DNA from: Nemophila menziesii
Lineage: Eukaryota; Streptophyta; Magnoliopsida; Boraginales; Hydrophyllaceae
NCBI GenBank assembly: GCA_029959085.1
Contig: JARWIR010000005.1
Span: 50,036,850-50,100,849, forward strand
Direction of reading: 5' to 3'
DNA length: 64,000 nucleotides
Shown: in pieces, positions 21,631 to 32,462 of the stretch
How positions within the stretch are numbered: position 1 is the stretch's first letter
How the letters are laid out: every line of letters begins with the position of its first letter
Position numbers and translations under genes: made by a program
Notes under the pieces: generated by a model
Told to the model about the DNA's origin: nothing
What the model saw: only the letters and a program-made list of their open reading frames with translations
Databases searched by the model: none

Positions 21631-22871
21631 TTAGTCATTGACATAACCTCCCCAGCAGTGAGTGAGGTTGTCGATAGTTGCAACTCGAAATTTGCATCCC
21701 TTAGCTTTTAATCCAATTAACTTATCTGAGATAACCTTCGTGACCATGAATGGTCCAAGCCAAGAGCTTTTTGATTCACATGTCTTTGGAGGAGGTTTAG
21801 GTTTTTCATAGCAACTTCTTCGCCTACTTTAAACTCCTTTTTCTTCCTATCCTTCTTAGGTTCCCTTGGAACCTTTGTGACACGTGTCTTCTCTTTCTTC
21901 TTCGCAAGATTAGGTGGTTGATTTTTCTTAGGATTTGGAGGAACTTTGATCGGTGGTTTCTTTCGTAACTCTTTCTCTTCCACCCCTAAAGTGTCCACAA
22001 CATTGATTGGCTCTTTTCTTACCGGTTCCATTACATCTATACGAAAACATTCTTCCTTGGAATCCGGAAACTTCATAGGTCTGAACACATTAAACTTCAT
22101 CTCCTCGTCTTGGATTCTCATAATCATTTCGCCATTTTCTACATCAATCAAGGTACGCCCCGTGGCTAGGAATGGTCTTCCCAAAATAATGGGGACATTC
22201 CTATCCGCGTCGTAATCAAGTATAACGAAATCAGCGGGAAAAATTAACGTACCTGCCTTAACGAGGACATCTTCAATTCGGCCTTCCGGATGTGCAAGAG
22301 ATCGATCCGCCATTTGCAAGACCATAGACGTGGGTCTTGCTTCAATATTAAGCTTATCAAAGATTGATTTGGGCATAAGATTTATGCTTGCACCCAAATC
22401 ACATAGTGCCTTACCTCTCCATTCATTACCAATAGATATCGGAATCGTAAAGCTCCCAGGATCAACTAACTTTGGAGGTAATTTACCTTGACAAATAGCA
22501 CTACATTCCTCAGGGAGACCAATCATCTCATTATCACAATACGGCCGTTTGTTGGTGAGGGCTCTTTTCAGAAACTTAGCATACTTGGGTACATCTCTAA
22601 TAGCTTCTAATAACGGAATATTTATGCTAAGACCTCTTACCTTGTTAAAGAATTTTTGATAATTAGCCATATCACCCTTCTTTTGAACTCTTGATGGAAA
22701 TGGTGGAGGAGGACGGCTTATTATAGTATCATTTTTCTTCTTCGGAATTTCATTAGGCCTCTCCACTTCTTCCACTTCAACTTCTTTATCTTCATTCACC
22801 ACCTCTTTTTCTTTTCTAATTTCTTTTTCTTTCATAACCGGGAAAGGAGGTGGAGGAAGGTTCTTACCACT
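21631..22871 (-). pseudogene. Protease fused to a GPF integrase tail (element D)
   Basis: The minus-strand frame after the TGA at 22872-22874 has a charged, proline-rich linker, then the gag-PR junction and aspartic protease (ALCDLGASINLMPKS, ILGRPFLATGRTLIDVE), closely matching element A. Where A continues into RT, this ORF goes through a lysine/proline-rich linker into KVGEEVAMKNLN. After a 1-nt shift near 21805 it continues to WLGPFMVTKVISDK and ends LTHCWGGYVND at 21631. The GPF motif and flanks correspond to the extreme C-terminal module of integrase. RT, RNase H and the integrase core are absent. The same fusion, ending LTHHWGGYIRKY, occurs in element F, so it is a shared design and not a random deletion. 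Confidence 0.82.
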
Positions 22872-22874
22872 TCA

Positions 22875-24499
22875 GAGAGTAATAGCTTTACAGTCTTCGA
22901 TTTGGATTGGATTCTCAGTATCGCTAGGAAGTTGTCCTTGTGGACGTTGATTCAGATGTTTGTTAATTTGACTTAGCTGATTCTGGAACAAGTTCATATT
23001 TGCTTCGATGGCATTTTGGCGCTCCATAGCTTGTGTTTGAAGAGCAATCAAACTTTCAACTGTTTTCTGAAGGGTAACTCCTTCTTGTGAATAGGCAGGT
23101 AAGGCTTTTTGATTCATTGCTTCATTGTAACTATCTTGAGGAGCTTGTTTCTGAACATAATTTTGATTCTGTCCTCCTTGATAATTGTTGTGTGGTCTTG
23201 GATTGTAGTTGTTACCTTGGGGATGTGGTTGATACGCATAGGTAGGATTGGCTGCCCCATTAGGATTTGAGTATTGAAACCCAGGTTTCTGTTGGGCTGA
23301 TATCCATTACCACTTGAATTGAAGTTACCTCTATTGGACATGAACATCACGGATTCTTGATTGTTCGGACAATTTTCCTCATCGTGATCATCTACCTGAC
23401 AAATCGAACACATATAAACCTCTTGTGCAGCATGCACAGCTACCTTCTTACCCGAAAATCCTTCTTTTACAGCTAAAGTAAGCTGCTTCAATTGTTGCTC
23501 AATAGTACTCTGAATCTTGTTCTCAAACGTAGCAAATTTCTCTTCCATATCAACATTATTCACTCCCTTAACCGGTGTTCTTACTGAATTCCACCCAACT
23601 TCATTCTTGACTGTTCTCTCTAAGATAATTTTAGCATGAGCGGGTTGAACTTGAAGAAAACCTGCACCACATAGCGTATCCAACTTCTCTCTTGACTTCC
23701 CATCAAGGCCTCTATAAAAGATCTTAAGCTGTTGTTGTTCTGAATACCCATGATTGGGAACTTTACGCAAACACATCTGAAATCTTGTCCAACTCCTACC
23801 CACAGTTTCCTCATATTCTTGACGGAAATGCGTCAATTCTAATTCAGCATCTAACCTCATGTTACTTGGATAATACCTGTCAAAGAACGCAATCTCTAAT
23901 TGGTCCCAATTGGTGATCTTCGTAGGATCTTGCGTATCGTGCCATTCACTTGCTCCCTCAGTAACAAAGAACTTAAAAGCAGCAAAATACATCTGTTCTC
24001 TTGAAACCCCTTGTGTGATATAAGAATCACATATCTGTTTGAATTTCTGTACTGCCCTGAGAGGATCTTCTGCTGGTCTACCACGAAAATTACCAAAATT
24101 CTGAAACTGAGCTAACATACCCGAATCTGGACGAAAACGCGGAACATTAATATCTGGAGCACCTACTCCTATAGCTGGAGCACGGAATGGAACTTCTGGA
24201 GGACCATTAGTAAACCACGGATCATGATTCATCACTATCTGGACTGGAGGATTGGGATTTAGTGGTTCAATTGGAGGAATAACGCCCGGAGCTAAAGGTT
24301 GGCCATTTGCATCTAGCTGGCCTTGTCCATTATTCTGTTGATTATTTTGAAGATTGATGTCTGCCATTCTGTTACTTAACTCTTCTACCTCTAAAGCTTC
24401 TCGTTCTCTTCTTCTCTTGTTCGCAAGTCTGATCAACGATTCTGGATTACTAAGGATCGGAGGTGTTGGCTCTAGATCCTTGAATAGCCTTCTTCGCAT
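22875..24499 (-). pseudogene. gag (element D)
   Basis: The ATG at 24499 opens a 461-residue frame with typical Athila Gag features: an N-terminal proline-rich region, the retrotransposon Gag core (DPLRAVQKFKQICDSY, GASEWHDTQDP, AFFDRYYPSNMR, ETVGRSWTRFQ, LKIFYRGLD) and a CCHC zinc knuckle CSICQVDDHDEENC. Gag coats the element RNA and forms the particle. A frameshift near 23285 moves the asparagine/glutamine-rich C-terminus into another frame, resuming at MNQKALPAYSQEG (23117). The frame then hits TGA at 22872-22874, where related text has an arginine codon (CGA to TGA is the likely change). Gag and PR were evidently one continuous frame originally. Confidence 0.9.
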
Positions 24500-24633
24500 A
24501 CACCAAACCTAAAAACCTGAAAAGAAACTAAACAAAAAGCGTAAAACTGATAAAATAAAATAAAATGCACTTATCACTAAAGGATAAACACCGTGGTCAC
24601 ACGCTACCGTCCCCGGCAGCGGCGCCAAAAACT
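24500..24633 (-). promoter_or_regulatory. Primer binding site and leader (element D)
   Basis: TGGCGCCGCTGCCGGGGA on minus (24610-24627) lies 6 nt inside the LTR edge and is complementary to the 3' end of plant tRNA-Asp with perhaps one mismatch. This is the usual primer for Athila/Tat elements. A short leader follows up to the gag ATG at 24499. Confidence 0.9.
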
Positions 24634-26192
24634 TGGTGGTCCTTTGTGTGTTCTAAATAAATGCAAATAATAATCGAACCACAACCGCAAGTGTACGGTT
24701 GTCCCAAGTAGTATAACTGATAAATCAGATTCGTTCCAAGGACGGAATGGTTGATCACAATGTCTAGCAATTAGTGATTGATGCACTTATGAAAGTAAAA
24801 GATAGTAAAATGTTTGTTTGGTTTTGTTTATTAAAACTAAATAAATGAAAGACAATTATTAAATGCAAGTAAAAGCTAAGACGCAAGTAAAATGATGTAA
24901 AACGCAATATGAGAAGTAGTACTTGAGAACGCAAGGCTCCTCCTAATCTTATTTCCTAACTTATATTGTTTAAGGGCTAAATTGGTCAATTACAATGGTC
25001 GGGATTCTAAATTCCTTATACCCCCGTCAGGGTGGACTATAAGGCAATCCTAAAGTGTCACTAGTCCCGTCAGGGTAAATATGATCCACCGTTGGATGTT
25101 TAAGTGTTTTACCTCGTTGGCCCTAAAATTAGCTAAGTTCGTCAGAATCAATAGCTTCTATTTCAGATTCAATAAATATTTCCGTACGTAAACCCTCCGT
25201 CAGGATGATCCAATCGCCACTAATTGGAATAGCCTAGATACTAATACCTAATCTTAGTTCGCGACTCTAAAATCAGTAAATAATCACAAATTATTGAAAA
25301 GAGTAATGAACCCAATCTAATTTAATTTAATCTAAACCCAAATTCAACATTCGTTATTTCATAAAATTAAGATTCACCCGTTGTTTGTTCTCAAGCACTA
25401 TGGAAAGCTTAGCTCATATTAAAATTAAAAACTAAATTAAAAATAAAGGAATTCATATTTGATTACAAAATTAAAGATAAGAAAAACCTAATTTCCGGAA
25501 TAGGAATGACTACGAACGGAGATATAGACCCTCTCCAGCTCTTGTAGCTTCTTCTTCTTCCTTCCGTTGACTTCTCTCTGGTGTTTAATCTTGTAGAATG
25601 TGAATTGTGTGTAAAATAGGAGTCCAGACCTCCTTTTATAAGTGCAAATTCGTTCTAGGGCTTGGACCAGAAAATAGAATATTAATTAAATGTCCAAGCC
25701 CACTTTCTAAGCCCAAAATCCCGTAACTGCTGATACACCTTCACTAAAACGGCTTTTCCCGATACGTTACAACTCCGATTGACCTCATTCCAGTTGCTAA
25801 AGTTCCGTAACTCGATAAGGAATGATTTCTCTTCAAGAGTCAACAGCTAAATCATCGCTTAAGCACCTCGAAATCAGCAATCTATGGCCTGGAAAATGGA
25901 TTTTCAGCTCTAAAAATAATATCTTCGGGATTTCTTTTCAAGTCTTGACTCTATCTTTTGATCTTTGACTTTCTCATTGGATTCCTCTTCTAGCTAACAT
26001 CTAAAACCTGTAAAATCTTCACTAAAAATACCAATATTACGCGCAAAAGCTTAATAAATCAAAAATGCTAGAAATAAAAGAGGAAAATCATATTATTGCA
26101 TATTTAGTCCAAAAGTCTATCGAATTGATTAAATAAACACCAAAAATGATGTCTCCTAAGGGTCGAAAATAAGAAAATTTAAGGAGACATCA
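24634..26192 (-). repeat. 5' LTR of element D
   Basis: 1559 bp, TGATGTCTCC (26192) to GGACCACCA (24634) on minus, with TATAAAA at 25634-25640. Equal in length to the 3' LTR and about 99.4% identical by eye. Confidence 0.95.
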
Positions 26193-26565
26193 GGGGTATA
26201 AGGAATTTAGAATCCCAACCATTGTAATTGACCAATTTAACCCTTAAACAGCATAGGTTATGAAGTAGGATTAGGAGAATCCCTTGCGTTCTCAAGTGCT
26301 ATCTTCTCATACTTGCGTTTCACTATTTACTTGCATTTTATATTTAGTCTTTCATTAATTAGAATTAATACAAAAACCAAATCAATCATTATATATTTAT
26401 TTGCTTTCATAAGTGCAACCATTCATTATTTGATAAGCATTGTAGTTAACCAAACCGTCCCTGCGAACGATCCTAGAATCATTATTACTACTTGGGACAA
26501 CCGTACACTTGCGGTTGTGGTTCAATTACTTTTGCATTTATTTTAGAACACACAAAGGACCACCA
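26193..26565 (+). repeat. 3' LTR of element C, right part
   Basis: The LTR of C resumes after the duplicated GGGGT (26193-26197) with ATAAGGAATTTAGAATCCC and ends GGACCACCA at 26565. It carries the conserved GACAACCGTACACTTGCGGTT segment. Confidence 0.92.
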
Positions 26566-28563
26566 CACGCTACCGTCCCTGGCAGCGGCGCCAAAAACAT
26601 GTTGGGTCGTGTGTGTTATAAAATTAAGTACTGAAAATAAAGGAACCACAATACCGCAAGTGTACGGTTGTCCAAGTAATACTCTGATAAATCGGGTTTC
26701 GTTCTCAGGGACGGATTAGGTTCAACCCAAATATTAATCAGATAGTAGAATTAATTGCTTGATAGAAAAGTAAATAATAGGATTTTCGTTTGGTTTTTCT
26801 AATAACTAATATGCAAATAAATAAAGACAAAAAATAAATTAACTAGAAAGAAATAAAGCAGTAAATTGACTAACTTCGGAGATGAGAGATACTTGAGTCT
26901 CGCAAGGAATCCGCCTAATTAATATATCCTATGTGTTGTTTAAGTGTAGAATTGGTATTATAATATTAGTCGGGAATCTAATATCTCCTAACCCCCGTCG
27001 GGGTGGACCTAAGAGCTATCCTATGGTTTAATAAACCCCGTCAGGGTGATTATAAGCTACTTTCAGATGAATAATATTTTACCTCTTTGGCTATGTAATT
27101 AATATGCCTTTCGGCCATTACACAAGTATTACCTATGTCTGTATTCAAACCCCCTGTCAAGGTGATCACTTCGCCACTTAAGTGAATAGCCCGAATATTA
27201 AAACCTATTTCTAGTTGTACCAAAAAGAAATAGTGATTAAGAAAAAAGTAATATCCAATATCTAAGACTCAATTAAATTTAAATCATAACAATCCCAAAT
27301 TCAAAACATAAATTACTTAAGTAGGGTTCATCCCTTTATTGCGATTCTCAAGTATATGGAAATTTAGCTCATAATCAAATTAAATACTGAAATTAAATAG
27401 AAAGACATCATATTCAATTAAAGAAAAGAAATTGATAAACTAAGGGTTTGGTTGGCTGTTGCGGAAGAATAGAATTCCTCCAGCTCTAGCTTCTCCTCTG
27501 CATTCTTGCTATGAAGTGGTTGACTCTCTCTCCAAGGATGTTATGAATTGAATAAATTGTGAGAGGTCTTTGACTCTCTCTCTCTAAAGATGTTATAAAT
27601 TGAATAATAATTGAGAGGTGCTGAATAATGAGGTCTAAGGGGTGTATTTATAGGTGCTAGGAAGCCCTAATTCGTTTTACTTGGAGTGGAAGTCAAGTAA
27701 ATGACTCTTTAATTCGCAGCCCTAAAATCTAGGAAATGTAAGATTCTGTTGCTGATTTGTTTTGGTCATATCTCCTTCAATACTTATCCGTTTGACGCGT
27801 TCCAATAGTCGAAATCACTTGTCTCGGAAAGATCTATCCATTGGTCCATACCATTTTCCTAAATTTCTAGCGAATCTTAAGTTATGAGCTCGTCATTGAA
27901 CGTGGCTGAAATTTCAGATTTATTTGGCAGCTTTATCTTTTCTCTCTTTGCATATATCCTTCCTTAATCTTCTTATTTCCATGTATATATATTTCCTTTA
28001 CTTCTTAGACTTGACTTGGTCTCTAATTAATTACCATATATCTTTTAAAGCTTCACAATAAATAAATAATTAAACCGCATATGCTTCAAAAATTAATAAA
28101 TCAATAATTCAAGACTAGAAAGAAGAAAGTGCACTCTAAAATTAGAAACTCGAATAAAATACTTCCTAACACACTAAAAATACTCTAAGACTTTAATTCT
28201 CACTTCTCCTCCTTTTATTGGTTTACCATGAAATTCAAGAACCTACTAATTTTGCACTAAAAATAACCAAATTAAGAAATCGATAGTTGGCCTAGTGGTT
28301 AGGCTACTCCACAGAGACCAAGAGGTCCTTGGATCGAATCTCGTTGGAGTCAAAATGATTCCGAGTCCAAAGGGGCTCTCCCATGTATTCAAAAAAAAAA
28401 ACCAAATTAACGCACAAAAGCTCTAAAAATGCAAATAGTCTAATTCCAAGGGGAGAAAGTGTAATATGACGAAATAAGCATAAAAGTCTATCAAATAAGT
28501 CAAATATTCACCTAAATGGATGTCTCCAAAGGGCTAATAATTTGAAAAAATAGGGAGACATCA
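26566..28563 (-). mobile_element. Element E: 5' LTR and primer site of a second Athila family
   Basis: On minus, the LTR runs from TGATGTCTCC (28563) to ACGACCCAACA (26600), about 1964 bp. It is followed by the primer site TGGCGCCGCTGCCAGGGA (26576-26593) and about 10 nt of leader. The element then stops against the LTR end of C. TATAAATA is at 27645-27652. The LTR has a direct duplication of about 50 bp (near 27524-27620) and contains a SINE. Its sequence differs strongly from family 1, but it keeps the terminal fold-back and CCCCGTCAGGGT-type motifs. Confidence 0.85.
28277..28400 (+). mobile_element. tRNA-derived SINE
   Basis: This insertion of about 123 bp is flanked by an 11 bp perfect target duplication AACCAAATTAA (28266-28276 and 28400-28410). 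It has a pol III A box (TGGCCTAGTGG, 28289-28299) and a B-box-like GGATCGAATCTC (28332-28343) at tRNA-like spacing, and ends in an A run. It resembles plant SINEs made from a tRNA head. It sits in the LTR of E. Confidence 0.85.
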
Positions 28564-31319
28564 AAGGGTCAGAAAGAGTACCGATCCAGATGTGTTACAT
28601 CATCCAGTTGACGGTGATAGTTAGAAATGATTTGCAGAGTTATATCCTGAGTTTGCTAGTGAACCTCAGAATGTATATTTGGGCCTGGGTATCGACGGTT
28701 TTTGTCTGTTTTCTACGCTGAACAACTCATATAGCATGTGGCCAGTTATATTGACCGTCTACAACTTGCAACCGTGGGTATGCATGATGGAAACCACATT
28801 TCAGCTTTGTTTGTTGATTCCGGGTAACCTCTCACTTGGAAAGAACATGGATGTCTTTCTCTGCCCTGTTATAGATGAGTTAGACATGTTGTGGGGAACT
28901 GAGATCTTTACGTATGATGCCCATATGAAGCAAGAGTTTACTATGAAGGTTTGTTTGTTGTCCACGACCAATGATTACCCCGCTCGGTCATACACTTCAG
29001 AATGGTCGGGTCAAGGTTACATGGCTTTCCCAGAATGCATGGATTCTACTCCGTCATTGAGGGTGAAGAAAGGGGTGGTTTATTTCTATCATAGACGTTG
29101 GTTACCTATCAGGCGTCGATTTAGAAAAGACAGAGTTTTGTACCCGGCTGCCGATCATAGGGGCCCACCGAGGAAACATACTCCGGTCGATATTCAGACA
29201 TAGTTGAATGGGTTTCCTATTGTGTTTCCCGATAAACACAAGGATTTTGGGGGTAAGGCGACGAAGAAAACACGTCCTCGCGAGTCCAACTGGAAGATAA
29301 AGAGTATTTTTTATCGTTTACTTTATTGGTCGGAAAATTTGTTAAAACATAACATCGATGTAATGCATTGCGAGAAGAATGTGTGCAACAGTTTGCTTGG
29401 TACAGTTATAGGAATTTATGGGAAAATGAACAAAGATAACGCAAAGGCGCGAATAGATCTTCAGGATATGAAAATCAGGAAAGAGTTGTGGTTCACATCA
29501 AGAGGAGGTAAAGCGATACTAAAGCGAGGAAAGTATACGTTGTTAGCGGAGAAACGGAAAATTTTATTGAGTGGTTACATGCACAGAGGTTTCCCGATGG
29601 TTTCGCGTCTAGTATGATGAATAATGTTCAAGTTGATACGAAAAATATTATTGGAATGAAATCGCATGATTGTCACGTTATGATGCAGTATCTTTTAGTA
29701 TGTTGTCTCCCCGGTCTTATAGATGATAAAACCGTTAGCGATGCGATTATTGGGTTAGCTAACGTGTTTAGAGTCGTTTGTAACAAGAATCTAAGTAGGA
29801 AAGAGTTGGAAGCTAGTAAGGCGTGAGTGGTTGAACTGATGTTAAAACCAGAAATGATCTTACCTCCCGCATTTTTTAATATAATGATCCACTTGGTGAT
29901 ACACTTATACGATGAAGCATTACTAGGGGGCCCGGTTCAAATGCGGGGGATGTACCCATTTGAAAGGTATTTGAAAAAGTTGAAAGAGTATATTTGAAAC
30001 ACGGCTAGGCCAGAGGGTTCAATAGCCTTAGGTTACGTGGCGGAAGAGACGTTGACCTTCATATCACGGTATCTTAGTGAAGAAAGAAAAAGTTCAACGA
30101 TCCAGGTAGATACAACGAACCACTGCCAGAACCAAAAGAGTTATCCGTTTTCAAGTCTCAGTGTACTCCAGTTGGCAAGAAAGAGTCTGGTCCTTTACCA
30201 CCTAAGGATAAGGAGCACATCACTTGGTATATTTTGAATAATTGCGACGAACTCGAACCATACATGACGTAAGTAACATTTACTTATTTACATTAATTTA
30301 TTTATTTACATTAATTTATTTATATTTATATTTATTTACATTAATTTATTTATATTAATATTTATATTTATTTACATTAATTTATTTATATTCATTTACA
30401 TTAATTTATTTACGTATTTAGTGAACCCAAATCCACGCTTTCGAGCACGAGTAGAGTAATAGAGAATATGCACCGTCAAATGTTTAAGGGTTGGTTTTTG
30501 GAAAAGATATGTAACTTTAGACATTGGTTTAAATATTTTTTATTTATTTTCGAAGTTTAAAGAATTATTTTTGTATGATATATTCATGGAATGCAATCCC
30601 GTGGTGATGCATTAGAAACCCCTGAGATGGTGTCCTTGGCAAACATGTCTTATGGTGCGGTGCATAAATACGATTCACGTGTTGTGATCGGTGTCAAGTG
30701 GGTAACTAAAGATAAAGGAGAAAAAAGAGTGACGCAAGATTACGGAGTTTGTACCATGTACGATGAATCACCTTATTACAGTGAATTAGTAAAAATCTTG
30801 GAGGTTATGTTCACTGGAGGTTGCTCGGTTGTGTTATTTGTTTGTAGGTGATACAAAATGGGTGATGCGCGGACAGAACACGGGGTAACCATTATCAACA
30901 CATCAAACTTTGATTGGGCTGACGAATCGTACATTTTAGCATCGCAGACCAAGAAGGTGTTTTACATTGATAAGATTAATCCAAAGAAAACAATGAAAGG
31001 TTGGAAATCCGTTTGGGAAATAAACGATCTTTACAGATGGAGTCTCGAGTTATGGGGTTCGGAATCACTAACTACTGAAAACGAGAGCATCAGGATACCT
31101 TTGGTAAACACTGGGAGGGTTTCCGATCTGGTGAAATTGGCAACTACTGAGGAGATCGAGATTGACCCATCTCATTTTCGTATTGATTTGGTTATTGATG
31201 AAAACGATGAAATTGATGATGACACGTGGGAAGAATATGGATATGAAGAACCTATCCAGGTTGATAGCGATGATAAACCTATATATAATAGTGGATATGA
31301 AATAGACTAGGGAAAACAT
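28564..31319 (+). pseudogene. CACTA transposase TNPD (TNP2-like), right copy
   Basis: This is the longest TNPD copy here. The Transposase_21 region reads EPQNVYLGLGIDGFCLFS, YSMWPVILTVYNLQPW, LLIPGNLSLGKNMDVFLCPV, WSGQGYMAFPECM and YFYHRRWLPIRRRFRK (28565-29200). A segment with LLKHNIDVMHCEKNVC follows (29204-29617), then DUF4218-like text (CLPGLIDDKTVSDAIIGLAN, 29614-30000) and, after an intron with TTTACATTAATTTATTTATA repeats (about 30268-30420), a DUF4216-like C-terminus (30591-31310, ending YNSGYEID). Stops at about 28622, 28628 and 29201, plus several frame changes, make it a pseudogene. The protein would bind subterminal repeats and cut CACTA ends. The 5' end is missing at the border with LTR E. 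Confidence 0.9.
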
Positions 31320-31356
31320 TTATTTGTTTATTTTTCTTTAATTTATTTGAATGTTT

Positions 31357-32462
31357 TTTGGATTCGAGTTTTGACTCTACATTTGACTCTAATAGTTGAC
31401 TAAATACCCCCAAACAACTACATTTGATTCTAATAGTTGACTAAATACCCCAACCAACTACATTTAACTCTTAAAGTTGACTAAGTACCCCCAAACAACT
31501 ACATTTTACTCTATTAGTTGACAAAATACCCCCAAACAACTACATTTGACTCTAATAGTTGACTAAATACTCCCAAACAACTACATTTGACTCTAATAGT
31601 TGGGTAAATACCCCAAACAACTACATTTGACTCTAATAGTTGACTAAATACCCCTAAAACTACATTTGACTCTAATAGTTGCCAAAATACCCCAAACAAC
31701 TACATTTGACTCTTAGAGTTGACCAAATACCCCAAATAACTACATTTGACTCTAATAATTTACTAAATACCTCAAACAACTTTTTTGATTCTAATAGTTG
31801 ACTAAATACCCCCAAACAACTAAATTTGACTCTAATAGTTGACTAAATACCCCAAACAACTACATTTGACTCTAATAGTTGACTAAATACCCCCAAACAA
31901 CTACATTTGACTCTAATAGTTGACTAAATACCCCTAACAACTACATTTGACTCTAATAGTTAACTAAATACCCCAAACAACTACATTTGACTCTTAGAGT
32001 TGACTAAATACCCCTTTTGACTCCACATTTGACTCTAATAGTTGACTAAATACTCCAAACAACTACATTTGACTCTAATAGTTGACCAAATACCCCAAAC
32101 AACTACGTTTGACTCTAATAGTTGACTAAATACCCCCAAACAACTACATTTGACTCTAATAGTAGATCAAATACCCCTAACAACTACATTTGACTCTTAG
32201 AGTTGACTAAATACCCCAAACAACTACATTTGACTCTAATTGTTGACTAAATACCCCAAACAACTACATTTGACTCTAATAGTTGAGTAAATACCCCCAA
32301 ATAACTATATTTGACTCTTAGAGTTGATTAAATACCTTAAATCACTACATTTGACTCTTAGAGTTGACCAAATACCCCAAACAATCACATTTGACTCTAA
32401 TAATTGACTAAATACCCCTAACAACTACATTTGACTCTAATAGTTAACCAAAATACCACAAA
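31357..32462 (+). repeat. 40-41 bp CACTA-associated minisatellite, right copy
   Basis: About 27 units, with consensus TTTGACTCTAATAGTTGACT then AAATACCCC(C)AAACAACTACA. A second unit type reads ACTCTTAGAGTTGACC. Each unit carries two TTGAC(T/C) hexamers. Element F is inserted at its end, and the array resumes at 42324. Confidence 0.93.

Larger units (their letters stand above)
17451..26192 (-). mobile_element. Element D: complete non-autonomous Athila-type element
   Basis: This 8742 bp element on the minus strand has two 1559 bp LTRs, a tRNA-Asp-type primer site, gag, protease, a GPF integrase tail, a palindrome array, an ORF3 remnant, a 3' domain and a polypurine tract. GGGGT is duplicated at 17446-17450 and 26193-26197, so the insertion is intact. 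There is no RT, RNase H or integrase catalytic core anywhere in it. I found about nine mismatches between the two LTRs (about 0.6%), which makes it the youngest insertion in the window. gag-PR carries at least two frameshifts and one nonsense codon, so it now depends on other copies even for Gag. Confidence 0.95.
14551..26565 (+). mobile_element. Element C: Athila 3' fragment, interrupted by element D
   Basis: On the plus strand it contains the ORF3 tail, 3' non-coding domain (14796-16256), polypurine tract, and an LTR of about 1546 bp split into 16273-17450 and 26198-26565. Element D is inserted in this LTR with a duplicated GGGGT. After the LTR end (26565) comes the primer-site leader of element E in the opposite orientation, not genomic flank. 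Confidence 0.88.

Noticed and set aside
28277..28345. tRNA gene
   Set aside because: Only the A and B boxes are tRNA-like; no cloverleaf with anticodon arm is evident, and the insertion has a target duplication and an A tail, so it is a SINE.
31357..32462. Regular 40 bp repeats reminiscent of a CRISPR array
   Set aside because: Units are contiguous with no unique spacers, lie in plant transposon context, and vary like a minisatellite. There are no cas genes.
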